Position numbers and translations under genes: made by a program. 28,716 nucleotides of DNA from UMGS1649 sp045604405. GTDB taxonomy: Bacteria; Bacillota; Clostridia; TANB77; CAG-465. This document shows positions 1 to 8,681 of this stretch, in pieces. The notes beneath the pieces were generated by a model. The model was not told where the DNA came from and made no database searches. It saw only the letters and a list, made by a program, of their open reading frames with translations. Position 1 is the first letter of the stretch. Each line of letters opens with the position of its first letter. Location: NCBI GenBank assembly GCA_045604405.1, contig JAZUNZ010000017.1, forward strand, positions 1 to 28,716. The letters run 5' to 3'.

Positions 1-43
1 TATTCATCTTTATTGTTTTCATGCGCTTTCAGGATACATAATA

Positions 44-72
44 TTGATTTTATTTCCTGCTTGTGATATAAT
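44..72 (+). promoter_or_regulatory. Sigma-A promoter of the PP2C-vWA-kinase operon
   Basis: TTGATT at 44-49 and TATAAT at 67-72 are separated by exactly 17 bases, and the -10 is preceded by TG (TGATATAAT). The gene start lies 55 bases downstream behind AAAGGAGG (113-120). The same hexamer pair and spacing recur at 8600-8628 before the last gene of the island. Bases 1-43 hold no recognisable gene and are probably the tail of the upstream intergenic region. Confidence 0.75.
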
Positions 73-126
73 CTTTGCAGTTTCTATCTTTATTAAAATT
101 TAATTAAAATTTAAAGGAGGTTCTAT

Positions 127-789
127 ATGATAATATGTAGACAAGGGAATGGCCATTATTTAAATGGTCTAAATAATCAAGATTTCTGTTATATGGAAAA
201 AAATTTAAAGTTACTCACTGATGGATGTAGTGCGAGTGAATTCTCAGAAGTGGGCACTAGGCTTTTTGTTCAGCAATTTTCTCGTTTGGATAATCGGTTT
301 GATGTGAATAAATTTGAATCTAATGTTGAAAAAACATTTTCTAAAATTTGTTCTCTTGTATCCGGTTCACCGGAAGAAAAAATTGAGTTCATCACAAACA
401 ATATGCTTTTTACCATACTCGCTTGCTTTGAGCTTGATGATAAGTATGTTATAAAAGCTATAGGCGACGGGTATATAATTACAGTAAATCACGACAATAT
501 GGTTAGCTATATTCGTCTTTACTATGGTAAAACCCCTCCCTACTATGCTTACAACAAAATTCCTGCCCCCGCTTACAACGATAAGCTTAAATTTAAAACT
601 TTCGAGCTTTCAAAAAAGGATTTCAAAATTGTGGGTATTGCCTCTGACGGCATTGCTCCCATCGCAGAGAAGAAAATTGATGATGATTTTGATTCTTATA
701 TCATTGGTGTTGAATCTAAGTACACCCCTGAAGGAATTATTCGTTCTCATCAAAGCAGTTTCTTCGACGATATTACTATATTAATTTAG
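127..789 (+). CDS. PP2C-family Ser/Thr protein phosphatase (TerY-P-type)
   Basis: Predicted soluble metal-dependent protein phosphatase of 220 residues, shorter than free-standing PP2C enzymes (about 240-300). The PP2C motif order is visible: NQD (D19), TDG (D32) followed by a small-residue/E stretch, GDG in a beta-strand context near residue 118, ASDG (about D174) and DDIT at the C-terminus (about D214-D215). These are the acidic positions that bind two Mn/Mg ions in the family. It is the first gene of the island; its stop codon overlaps the SD of the next gene, so co-translation is likely. The likely substrate is the kinase-domain protein at 3918-8603 or something that kinase phosphorylates; this is inferred from gene order and from TerY-P triads, in which phosphatase, vWA protein and kinase are encoded together. 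Start chosen from AAAGGAGG six bases upstream. Confidence 0.85.
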   Translation: MIICRQGNGHYLNGLNNQDFCYMEKNLKLLTDGCSASEFSEVGTRLFVQQFSRLDNRFDVNKFESNVEKTFSKICSLVSGSPEEKIEFITNNMLFTILACFELDDKYVIKAIGDGYIITVNHDNMVSYIRLYYGKTPPYYAYNKIPAPAYNDKLKFKTFELSKKDFKIVGIASDGIAPIAEKKIDDDFDSYIIGVESKYTPEGIIRSHQSSFFDDITILI

Positions 790-799
790 GAGAAATAAC

Positions 800-1621
800 A
801 TGGGTATTTTAGACATCTTAAAAAAAGCTTTATATGATGATCCGGAAAATGATCAACCGCCCGTACAGGCAAAGGTCTCAGCAAAAGGTCCTGTTACACA
901 GAGTACTCAATCAAGTCCATCCGTTAATGTTAATGAAGCAAATCGTACTCAAAATGTTCCTAAACGCAATCCTCTAAATGTTATTTTCGAAGACTACGAA
1001 GACGTTCCTCAAGCAAAGGAAACAAAAGTCTCCAAAAATAATGGTTGGATATTCGATAGTGAAAAATTATCTAAACCTCAACCCTTTTTCGAAAAGCGTG
1101 GCATTATCATTTTGGTTGTAGAAAACACGCCAAAAGTAAACAGTTATCGTAATGAGGTTTTAAGACTAGCAAACAAGATTATTGAGGATAATAAATCTGA
1201 ATTCTTTCTGTTTCTAAAAAACGGCTCTGAAGGCGAATTTTTTAATACGCTTTCTTACGACGAGCTTAAATCAGAAGGTTTTCCTGAACGTTTGTTGTTT
1301 TCAAATAATTGTTCACAGTTCGTTAATCTTTCAAGCTCGTTTATTCATATTTACAACTTTATTAAAAAATATTTGGGTAGTTATAAACTAGTTCCCCACA
1401 ACGGGAAAAGCTATACTATTGATAATGCCCGTATTATTTTTATAGGTACTGGCATAGACGATACAAACGCTGATTATTCCCGTAGACTTTTACGTCTTAT
1501 GCGTGATAACAAATGTGTAAAAACTATTAAATATTTTTGTATAAAAGATGAAGATGCAATAAACGCAGCAAAAATTGGCTTCCCTATCATTGGACATATA
1601 GAGTCTAACTTTTATAAGTAA
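800..1621 (+). CDS. Hypothetical protein with a degenerate vWA-like fold
   Basis: 273 residues. Residues 1-100 are Pro/Ser/Gln/Asn-rich and probably disordered. The C-terminal 170 residues show alternating hydrophobic strands and helices: a strand GIIILVVENTP at about residue 101, a long helix, and a strand IIFIGTGIDD at about 211 followed by a helix and KTIKYFCIKDED. This order resembles a von Willebrand A domain, but where the MIDAS DxSxS motif would be the sequence reads ENTPKVN, so metal binding is not expected. I did not recognise the family; the vWA reading is inference. SD AGGAG lies seven bases before the ATG and overlaps the phosphatase stop. It may be a structural partner of the intact vWA protein at 3151-3864. 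Confidence 0.6.
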   Translation: MGILDILKKALYDDPENDQPPVQAKVSAKGPVTQSTQSSPSVNVNEANRTQNVPKRNPLNVIFEDYEDVPQAKETKVSKNNGWIFDSEKLSKPQPFFEKRGIIILVVENTPKVNSYRNEVLRLANKIIEDNKSEFFLFLKNGSEGEFFNTLSYDELKSEGFPERLLFSNNCSQFVNLSSSFIHIYNFIKKYLGSYKLVPHNGKSYTIDNARIIFIGTGIDDTNADYSRRLLRLMRDNKCVKTIKYFCIKDEDAINAAKIGFPIIGHIESNFYK

Positions 1622-1633
1622 GGAGATTTATGT

Positions 1634-3154
1634 ATGCATATAATCGGAAAGATTATACACTTTTTTAAAAAGCTGTTTCATAAATCCGAAAATGCATCAA
1701 GTGACACAAGCCAATTGAGCTTGCAGGAAACTGAGGCAAATGATGAGCAGATATTGCTAGAGAATACAGATAATATTGAAGAGAGTTTAGAACAATTCAA
1801 AATGCATAATATTGTTTTTGAAAAATTAAACTATCTTGAACAATATATTAAAACATTTTCTCTTCCATTTCCTAAAGAGTATTCTCATTACTTAGGCATT
1901 ATACAAACTCATCGAAAAGAATATGAAACAGAATTAGAAAAGTTTTCTAATGGACTTTTAGGCGAATTAACATTTGCCATTGACCCAGAATGCGAATCTA
2001 ACAGATTGATTACGGTTTCAAACCTAGAATCAGAGATTAAAGATTTTGTAGAATCAGTTGTAAACTTTTCTTATTATAAGAATAAGTTTTCTAAGCTTAG
2101 CTTAAAACTAAATCAATTTTACAACGTCTTACTTGACACCAATCAAGAAATAAGTGTTATAACTTCTCAATTAAACAACGCGATACATTCAATGCAACAA
2201 CTTATAGAGAATGTTAAAAAGCAACATTTCTTTGAGTCGGATTCAAGAAAAAAAGAAATAATATTAAACCATATTATATATGGTGAATATATATTCTTTA
2301 AATCTTCCTTAAGGTGTCATCTAACCAGCAACTTTGATGAGTATAAAAACAATATTTCTAAATTTCATAATCTGTTTATAGACACTGAATATGAAGATTT
2401 AGTTTTTAAGTTTTTCATCGAAGACCTTGAACAGTATCAACTATATATAACTACTAATCTTACACGAGCTAAACTGCACAACCAAATTTTAAGAAGTTGT
2501 CAAAGTTTGCAGACAAGATTAAATAATTATCAAAACGTTTTCAGTAATTCTAATTTCTTCGAAGAATTAATTAGGTTTGAAAATACCGTAGATAATATTT
2601 CAGATAATAATGGTATAGAATTTATCTTTCCATTGCCTGAATATCTAAAAAATCAGGCGATTTCTGAAAGTAAAGTAAGTATAAAAGATACTGCTATCTC
2701 TGTGTTAAATATGCTTGATCATAACAGCGCTAAGATACTTGTTAAAGTTATCTCTAATTTTAATAAAGACATATCTTGGAGGGAATTTTATTTTCTTTGC
2801 AAGATTTTCGAGCTTCATAAAGAAGTTATTAGAGTTGCTTCTAACACTATCTTCGGCTTTGTTGTTACTAAATTCAACTCGTTTGACGCAAGGTATACTG
2901 AGTATTCTGACGTCTTTATAAAATCCGAGAAAGAAAAACTGCTTAACTACCATGGCAGTAAAAGTAGGAAATATGTTTTTCTCTTAACTGTAGAAAATAC
3001 ATACTTAACTACTGTCAAATATGAATTACAGCAGTTGAAATTGGATTTTATCATTCGTAAGAATAACATTTATATTAACCATTCATATTTTAACGGATTC
3101 CAAAATTTGGAACTAAACTTTGGACACTATAAACTTCTGGAGGAATTATTATGA
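1634..3154 (+). CDS. Large helical hypothetical protein of the kinase island
   Basis: 506 residues, not recognised. The N-terminus is a short amphipathic, Lys/His/Phe-rich segment (MHIIGKIIHFFKKLFHKS) that could touch membrane or nucleic acid; residues 25-50 are acidic and polar. The rest is rich in Leu, Asn, Lys and Glu with long predicted helices and no Cys clusters or nucleotide-binding motif, and it suits a scaffold protein. The last 60 residues turn more beta-like. Its stop overlaps the next start in an ATGA arrangement at 3151-3154, showing translational coupling to the TerY-like gene. SD AGGAG (1622-1626) is seven bases from this ATG; an ATG at 1630 is out of frame and too close to the SD. 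Confidence 0.65.
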   Translation: MHIIGKIIHFFKKLFHKSENASSDTSQLSLQETEANDEQILLENTDNIEESLEQFKMHNIVFEKLNYLEQYIKTFSLPFPKEYSHYLGIIQTHRKEYETELEKFSNGLLGELTFAIDPECESNRLITVSNLESEIKDFVESVVNFSYYKNKFSKLSLKLNQFYNVLLDTNQEISVITSQLNNAIHSMQQLIENVKKQHFFESDSRKKEIILNHIIYGEYIFFKSSLRCHLTSNFDEYKNNISKFHNLFIDTEYEDLVFKFFIEDLEQYQLYITTNLTRAKLHNQILRSCQSLQTRLNNYQNVFSNSNFFEELIRFENTVDNISDNNGIEFIFPLPEYLKNQAISESKVSIKDTAISVLNMLDHNSAKILVKVISNFNKDISWREFYFLCKIFELHKEVIRVASNTIFGFVVTKFNSFDARYTEYSDVFIKSEKEKLLNYHGSKSRKYVFLLTVENTYLTTVKYELQQLKLDFIIRKNNIYINHSYFNGFQNLELNFGHYKLLEELL

Positions 3155-3864
3155 GTTTTTATTTAAGTGACTGTAAGTATGACTTTTCTTCTGATAACAT
3201 CAATATCATCGCACTTTTGTACGACATGTCGGGTTCTATGTCTTCTGACAGGCATGCAATGATTGAAGCAAATGAAGCTTTTTACAAAGACTTTTCAAGA
3301 TTTGAAGAAATCGGTTCAATAGCCATATCCAAAGGATATTTCAACAGCGATTTCGATATGTCCCCTTTTAAAGGCGTACGGCACTTCAGTACAGACTATT
3401 CTACATATGGAGGAACCCATTTATATTACTCTATCCGTAGAGCTGTTGAAAATACTGTTAATTATTACAACGAGATCGTCAAGCGTTTAAATGTAAGGCC
3501 TCGTATAACCTTCTTGGTGTTTAGCGACGGCGAGGATACCGAAAACAGTTCAAAGAGCTATATGAGCGCAATTGGTGCTATCAAAGAGCTTAATAGTTTG
3601 GATGCGACCACAGTGTTCGTTGCTTTCAGAGATGCTATTGAAAACGAAACAGGATCGAAGCTTGGATTTACCTGCACGAGAAACATTACAGATGTTAAAG
3701 AACTTATTTCTTGTTTAGGAGGCGAGCTTTCAAAAAGCTGTAAAGAACAGTCAAGAAGTGTGTATTCTCTGAAATCTGAATTTTTCTCAAAAGCAAGTGC
3801 GCATTCAGAAGACGATTCTTTGGCCGAACAGGCTATAACCGACGATGACTTTTTTAACGTTTAA
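3151..3864 (+). CDS. TerY-like von Willebrand A domain protein
   Basis: 237 residues. The vWA domain covers about residues 15-190. The full MIDAS metal site is present: DMSGS (DxSxS) at about residues 25-29 after the strand IIALLY, a Thr in GGTHL at about residue 90, and an Asp in VFSDGED at about residue 126. This matches TerY-type proteins, which act in the cytoplasm as metal-dependent protein-protein adaptors with a PP2C phosphatase and a kinase. The C-terminal 45 residues are Ser/Asp/Glu-rich and ideal for phosphorylation by the kinase next door, which is inference. SD GGAGG (3139-3143) lies inside the upstream gene. More CGT/CGC-rich and GC-richer by eye than the preceding gene. Confidence 0.85.
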   Translation: MSFYLSDCKYDFSSDNINIIALLYDMSGSMSSDRHAMIEANEAFYKDFSRFEEIGSIAISKGYFNSDFDMSPFKGVRHFSTDYSTYGGTHLYYSIRRAVENTVNYYNEIVKRLNVRPRITFLVFSDGEDTENSSKSYMSAIGAIKELNSLDATTVFVAFRDAIENETGSKLGFTCTRNITDVKELISCLGGELSKSCKEQSRSVYSLKSEFFSKASAHSEDDSLAEQAITDDDFFNV

Positions 3865-3874
3865 ATAAGGAGAA

Positions 3875-3906
3875 AATTTGAGGAGGAGGTTCCTCCTCCT
3901 CAAATT
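3875..3906 (+). repeat. Perfect 32-nt inverted repeat made of SD and anti-SD sequence
   Basis: Left arm AATTTGAGGAGGAGG (3875-3889) and right arm CCTCCTCCTCAAATT (3892-3906) are exact reverse complements separated by TT. It lies between the stop of the TerY-like gene (3864) and the ATG of the kinase gene (3918). The left arm holds a strong SD and the right arm resembles the 16S anti-SD (CCUCC). No T-run follows, so a simple intrinsic terminator is unlikely. A second SD, AAGGAG at 3867-3872, lies just upstream; folding the hairpin would reduce its distance to the kinase ATG from 45 to 13 bases. Probable translation or RNA-processing control. Confidence 0.8.
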
Positions 3907-3917
3907 ATGGTGAATAT

Positions 3918-6900
3918 ATGTTTAAACATCTTTTTAAACCAACTTCAATCTTTGAAGACTTATTCACAAGTCCTACAAAATGCTTATCCATAAGTAATCA
4001 CGTTTATAACAAAGTATTGCATAAATTGGGATTCACTCTAGATTCTATCATTCCAAGCTGTGAAGCCTTTGACGATTTTACCGTCTATCATATCGCAGAC
4101 GACAGACTTTCTTCATTAATGTATCTTGCTACAAAGGAGGATATAGAAGCTCCTGATGATTTTAAAGATTTAAAGTTTATTACCATCGAGAAGCAAAAGA
4201 AAGTTGCGTTTGTCATAGATAAGCATCACCGCTACTATGTGGACTATAAACAACATAGGCGAGATGTTTTCGAAAGAATAATTGCTCTATCAGATAGCTT
4301 TAGCAAATATCTTTTGTCAAATAGTTCTGGCGAAAATACTGCATATATAGACCACATTGCACTATGCCATTTGTATATAAACGAAGATTATGAGTTGATA
4401 CCAGCGTTATTCAAATCTATATGTTTAGAGCCTGTAACATCATCCTCTTCAGACTTAGAAGCTATTATAGAGGATATATTAACATTCTTTAATTGCGATG
4501 ATTCTTTAAGGACGATTCGTGAAGCTGCTTTAGCATCATCTAACGGTTCGTACTATAATAGAATTAAAAAGGGGTATTGCATCCCAAATCAAGTATTTAA
4601 AGGATCGGTTCCTCTAGCACTGTATGCAAACATTTTAAATTATGTTTTTGACAACAGTTGTGTTACTTGCCTTAAGGATTTGTTTAATTATAAGGAGCGT
4701 TATGTAGAATTTAGTAAAGAAGCTATTATCTTTAACCAGGACATGTTTCTTAATTCGTTAACATATAAATGTGATACCGAAGATTTTAACATTTATACAG
4801 ATTATGATGGAAACACATTCGCTAAGTTGAAGGATACGGCATGTCTTCCAAAATTAAAAGAAGTAATAACTAGTCTTTCAGATAATGGATTGTTAGAACA
4901 CGCATACATTCTCTATTCGGAGCAATCAGATGTTTATCTTTTATTTGAAAAGGCACTTAGTCTAAAGGACTACATTCATTCTATTGCAAACAAAGAAGAT
5001 GTGTTTTTGAAATTGCTAAAAATAACTTTTTCAGACCTTTCTTCTTGTGATTACCTTAAGAAACTGCATTTCAATAATGGGGCAAATTTGATAGATTGCT
5101 TTAGTTTTTTTGAAACTCATAATAATATTTGCTTTACAAATCTATCCAATCTTTCAATTGGCTCACTACCGTCTAGTCAAGCTTTTGATTACTATTATGT
5201 GATCATGTTAATTATTCGCGAATATATTACTTGCAGTTCAATCTGTATTGATGAAATATATGGTTGCGAATTTGCAAAAGTCCTTCATCCTGTTTTAATG
5301 CGTTCGCTTATAACGTTCCTCGAAACAGGAAAGTATGAGTTTAAGCAAAAAGGCATAAAAAACGTGATTTCAGATGTAGATAGTCATTTGATTAAGTTTG
5401 TTGAAACTTTGCCATGTGATGATTCTATTACTCTTTCTAAGCTTAGCTTTTTTAACGGTGTTGAAATTCCCAAGGATTTGGAAGCCGCCTTAGAAAAGCA
5501 GCACAAATTAGATGAGAGTAACGGTTTCTTATCTTTAGATAGTTGCCTAAACTATATTACTTCCAATAGTTTGAACTCGAAAAATTTTAAAAATATTTTC
5601 TTAAATTCAGACTTGGACCGTAATTGTTTTTTAACACCAGAAGCAGTAATTATATCTAAAGATATCTGTAGAGATGGTAATTACCAAATTATAGGCGTGT
5701 TGTGGAACCATTATCATTTGCGTAGTGCCGCTCAGGTCATAAAAGCCAAGATTTTAAATTGCCAAGAAGTTTATGTATATATTTCAAAAGTACTATCTAG
5801 CTCTTTAAATAACAACTCTTTTATAAATCACAAAACAGATGTCAGTAGTAATTTGTATATAGATACATCAAACAAAGCAATATTTAATGCAAATGCTGTT
5901 TATTATCATGGTTCACGCAATTTGCCAAGTTATTATTATGATATTATTGGTTTGCTAAATTCATGTGCGAAGTTCAGTGAAAATTATGATGTTTTTGATT
6001 TTTTTGATATCGTCCCATTAACTACTAGACCGCCTAATCAATTAGAGCAGTTTTATATTAACGCTTGTGGCATTACAAAGTGCGATATTCATAATCATTG
6101 GCGTCTACCAGGTGCCTTGTGTAAAGTATGTGCTAAAAGTTCAGAAATTGTAGATGCGGATATATTAGACTATTCATTTACTCTTCTTTATCAAGATGAA
6201 GTAGCAACATTTTGTTATGACGATGATGGTGAATATGACTCCGTTATCTATAAATTTCTGTCTAAAAACACATCTAATTACATCAAGCAGGTAAGATTAG
6301 GAATTGAAAATGATTTGTTCAGCAAGTTTACGGGATTGGTACCACTAAAAGTTCTCGTATACAAGCAGGATGATTCTAAAAAATTGATTCCATTTGGAAT
6401 TAAATATGACGGTTTGAATTTTTCTAACATTATATCGATATCTACTTTCAAGCAAATTCAGCGATTAAAAGTAATCCTTGTAATGTATAAAAAATTATTG
6501 TCATATATTTTAGACGGCTCCTTCATATGCTCTAACAAAAAAATCTTTGAAACTATGGTTATGCACAAGGATTTTAAAGGCGAGATGTTAATTCCAAACT
6601 TACCACTCATGGATTGCAAATCGGTAATAAGCAATAATGACTCTCTTAAGGAATCAAAGATAGAAAACACCAAGAAAGTGTTTGCGTCATTTCTTAAAGA
6701 TTACATTATGGCTGACGAATTCTTATCTGGTAAAATTGCAGATAATGATGAGGTTTTTATGGCTATTGTAAAAGATATCGAACGCCTTAACTTTTCAGAA
6801 GATGCAATAAGAAAGTGTTTGAATCTCTACAATAACTATTGTTTAACACATTCATTGCCATTTTCCAGGCAAGACAAATTGTGCCCTATGTGTATTAGCA

Positions 6901-8603
6901 ACGGTATCAAGGAAGACATCGTACTATTTGAAGACAAATCTTATTTCGAAGATCTCGAAGCTAAGGGTTCGGAATTTGATGGTGGCGAAGCAGATATCTA
7001 TACTTATAGTTCTGGTGTCGCACAAAAAATCTTCAAAAGTCATGTAGACTCCCAATTTAAAGCTCGAATTCTTGGCAAGGCTTTAGAAAAAGAGCCGCTT
7101 ATACGGCAGTTCAACGATGAACATAATGACATCAAGATTATCTCAGTTAATGAAGTTGTATATATGAAAGAAGGATCAGTTCTTGAGCTTAAGGGTTATT
7201 TCCAAGACTTTATTGAGGGTTCTTACAAAATATCTAATTTGAAAGATAAGAGTTTTGTAAAAGAACATAATTATTCTCGTAAAGATGTCGTAGAAATTCT
7301 TATTAAGGTATGTCAAGGAATTGAATTCCTACATTCTATAGGAGGCTTTATAGGAGATTTAAATGGCGGCAATATTCTTATCAAAGAAAAGTCTGTATAC
7401 ATTATCGATATCGACGGAATGAGCTTTGACGATGTAAAAAATTGTGTGTATACAAATATGTATATCTATCCGCCTTCTGCTGAGAATAACAATATAACAA
7501 AGCAGGATGATTGGTATTCATTAGCTGTTCAGGCATTTTATTATCTAACATATTCTCATCCTTTCAGGGGAATATGTGATAATAGCACTGTACCGGAAAA
7601 TGAAACAAAGCGTATGGAGCTCGGTCTATCTGTCCTTGGGCCACACAACATCATTCCACCTAGTATTAGCATCGGTTGGGATTTTATACCCCAAAATTTG
7701 CTAAAGCACTTTTTAGATACGTTTGAATCAGGCAAGCGCGAAAGTATGTTGGAAGAATTGCAAACATATTCCAAAGACTTGTCACGAGTTGAAACGATGT
7801 TTACTGAGATAGAGCGCAACCGCAATGTTGCATTTAACATTAATGAGTTTACTTATATTGACTCTGATTCCAACTTAATTTATAAGGAAAAAGAGATTGC
7901 AAATATAAATAACGTACTTTCTGTTATTGCATCAGATAACTCCATGCTACTGAAAGCTCAGTCTCACACATACCATTTCAACACTGTCACTGAAAAGCTG
8001 TCAAAAGTAAGTAAAACGTATCCAAATTGTCCTATATCACTTTGTGGAGATAATGTTTACTACACATCTCAAGACCAGCGAATTCTCATGGTAGATGAAC
8101 TAGATACTGGTGCGTCGCATATCATAAGCAGACCTAGCACAAACCCAATAATTTCGCTGTTTGCAGCTGAAAAAGACAAAATCATATTTGTTGAAACTGC
8201 ATCATCGTTTTATAACATATACTGTAATTCTAAGTTGATTCATAGTATAGGATTAGATTTTTTCACAGAATCACCAACAATCCGAATTCTATATGATGAG
8301 GTTTCTCAAAAATGGCTTGTTATTTTTATAACAAACTCATCTGCAACGGGTGTTGTTATTGAAAAGCAAACAGAACGCATTTCTACATTCGAATTTCATG
8401 AAGCTTTAAGCTCATCTATTAGTTTCTACTCAAATATGTTGTATTATGTGGATAATCAAAAAATTCATTATTACAATATAGTTACTGGCAATCTAAAAAG
8501 TATGATTTGTCCATACGTAAAAAAAGATTCTAATATTAGTAGGTACGATAACAAGTTTATTGTTCTCAACCCTACAACAGCTTATAGCTATGTGAAATCT
8601 TGA
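3918..8603 (+). CDS. Giant Ser/Thr protein kinase-like protein of a TerY-P-type triad
   Basis: 1561 residues. Residues 1-700 are unrecognised. C717/C722 and C735-x2-C738 form one Cys/His knuckle and C989-x2-C992 (CPMC) another, together suggesting a split zinc ribbon. A protein-kinase-like domain spans about 1005-1290: glycine-rich start GGEADIY, VAQK lysine about K1037, catalytic loop GDLNGGN (D1147, N1152) replacing HRD-x4-N, DIDG (D1164/D1166) in the DFG position, YPPSAE in the APE position, then DDWYSLAVQAFYYLTYSHPF as in subdomain IX. Lack of an HRD arginine suggests activation without activation-loop phosphorylation. Residues about 1310-1561 show repeated four-strand-like units that resemble a beta-propeller (inference). 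The family resemblance is to kinases of TerY-P triads, but this protein is far larger. No other start fits: an in-frame TGA lies at 3879. A weak SD, GGTGA, is five bases or so from the ATG. Confidence 0.8.
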   Translation: MFKHLFKPTSIFEDLFTSPTKCLSISNHVYNKVLHKLGFTLDSIIPSCEAFDDFTVYHIADDRLSSLMYLATKEDIEAPDDFKDLKFITIEKQKKVAFVIDKHHRYYVDYKQHRRDVFERIIALSDSFSKYLLSNSSGENTAYIDHIALCHLYINEDYELIPALFKSICLEPVTSSSSDLEAIIEDILTFFNCDDSLRTIREAALASSNGSYYNRIKKGYCIPNQVFKGSVPLALYANILNYVFDNSCVTCLKDLFNYKERYVEFSKEAIIFNQDMFLNSLTYKCDTEDFNIYTDYDGNTFAKLKDTACLPKLKEVITSLSDNGLLEHAYILYSEQSDVYLLFEKALSLKDYIHSIANKEDVFLKLLKITFSDLSSCDYLKKLHFNNGANLIDCFSFFETHNNICFTNLSNLSIGSLPSSQAFDYYYVIMLIIREYITCSSICIDEIYGCEFAKVLHPVLMRSLITFLETGKYEFKQKGIKNVISDVDSHLIKFVETLPCDDSITLSKLSFFNGVEIPKDLEAALEKQHKLDESNGFLSLDSCLNYITSNSLNSKNFKNIFLNSDLDRNCFLTPEAVIISKDICRDGNYQIIGVLWNHYHLRSAAQVIKAKILNCQEVYVYISKVLSSSLNNNSFINHKTDVSSNLYIDTSNKAIFNANAVYYHGSRNLPSYYYDIIGLLNSCAKFSENYDVFDFFDIVPLTTRPPNQLEQFYINACGITKCDIHNHWRLPGALCKVCAKSSEIVDADILDYSFTLLYQDEVATFCYDDDGEYDSVIYKFLSKNTSNYIKQVRLGIENDLFSKFTGLVPLKVLVYKQDDSKKLIPFGIKYDGLNFSNIISISTFKQIQRLKVILVMYKKLLSYILDGSFICSNKKIFETMVMHKDFKGEMLIPNLPLMDCKSVISNNDSLKESKIENTKKVFASFLKDYIMADEFLSGKIADNDEVFMAIVKDIERLNFSEDAIRKCLNLYNNYCLTHSLPFSRQDKLCPMCISNGIKEDIVLFEDKSYFEDLEAKGSEFDGGEADIYTYSSGVAQKIFKSHVDSQFKARILGKALEKEPLIRQFNDEHNDIKIISVNEVVYMKEGSVLELKGYFQDFIEGSYKISNLKDKSFVKEHNYSRKDVVEILIKVCQGIEFLHSIGGFIGDLNGGNILIKEKSVYIIDIDGMSFDDVKNCVYTNMYIYPPSAENNNITKQDDWYSLAVQAFYYLTYSHPFRGICDNSTVPENETKRMELGLSVLGPHNIIPPSISIGWDFIPQNLLKHFLDTFESGKRESMLEELQTYSKDLSRVETMFTEIERNRNVAFNINEFTYIDSDSNLIYKEKEIANINNVLSVIASDNSMLLKAQSHTYHFNTVTEKLSKVSKTYPNCPISLCGDNVYYTSQDQRILMVDELDTGASHIISRPSTNPIISLFAAEKDKIIFVETASSFYNIYCNSKLIHSIGLDFFTESPTIRILYDEVSQKWLVIFITNSSATGVVIEKQTERISTFEFHEALSSSISFYSNMLYYVDNQKIHYYNIVTGNLKSMICPYVKKDSNISRYDNKFIVLNPTTAYSYVKS

Positions 8604-8628
8604 TTATTTATGTGTTTGGTGATATAAT
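8600..8628 (+). promoter_or_regulatory. Second promoter of the island
   Basis: TTGATT at 8600-8605 overlaps the kinase stop codon and TATAAT at 8623-8628 follows after 17 bases, again preceded by TG. The hexamers and the TGATATAAT context equal those at 44-72, so the small gene at 8682 probably has the same expression as the main operon but can be made independently. Confidence 0.75.
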
Positions 8629-8681
8629 GTTATACATCAAATATATAATAATATCTCATTAAATTTAAGGAGGATTTTTTC

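Noticed and set aside
100..112. AT-rich direct repeat TTAAAATTTAA near 95-115
   Set aside because: Low complexity in an AT-rich leader; no symmetry or known operator.
3875..3906. The palindrome as an intrinsic terminator
   Set aside because: No T-run follows the stem, and the next gene begins 12 bases later in the same operon.
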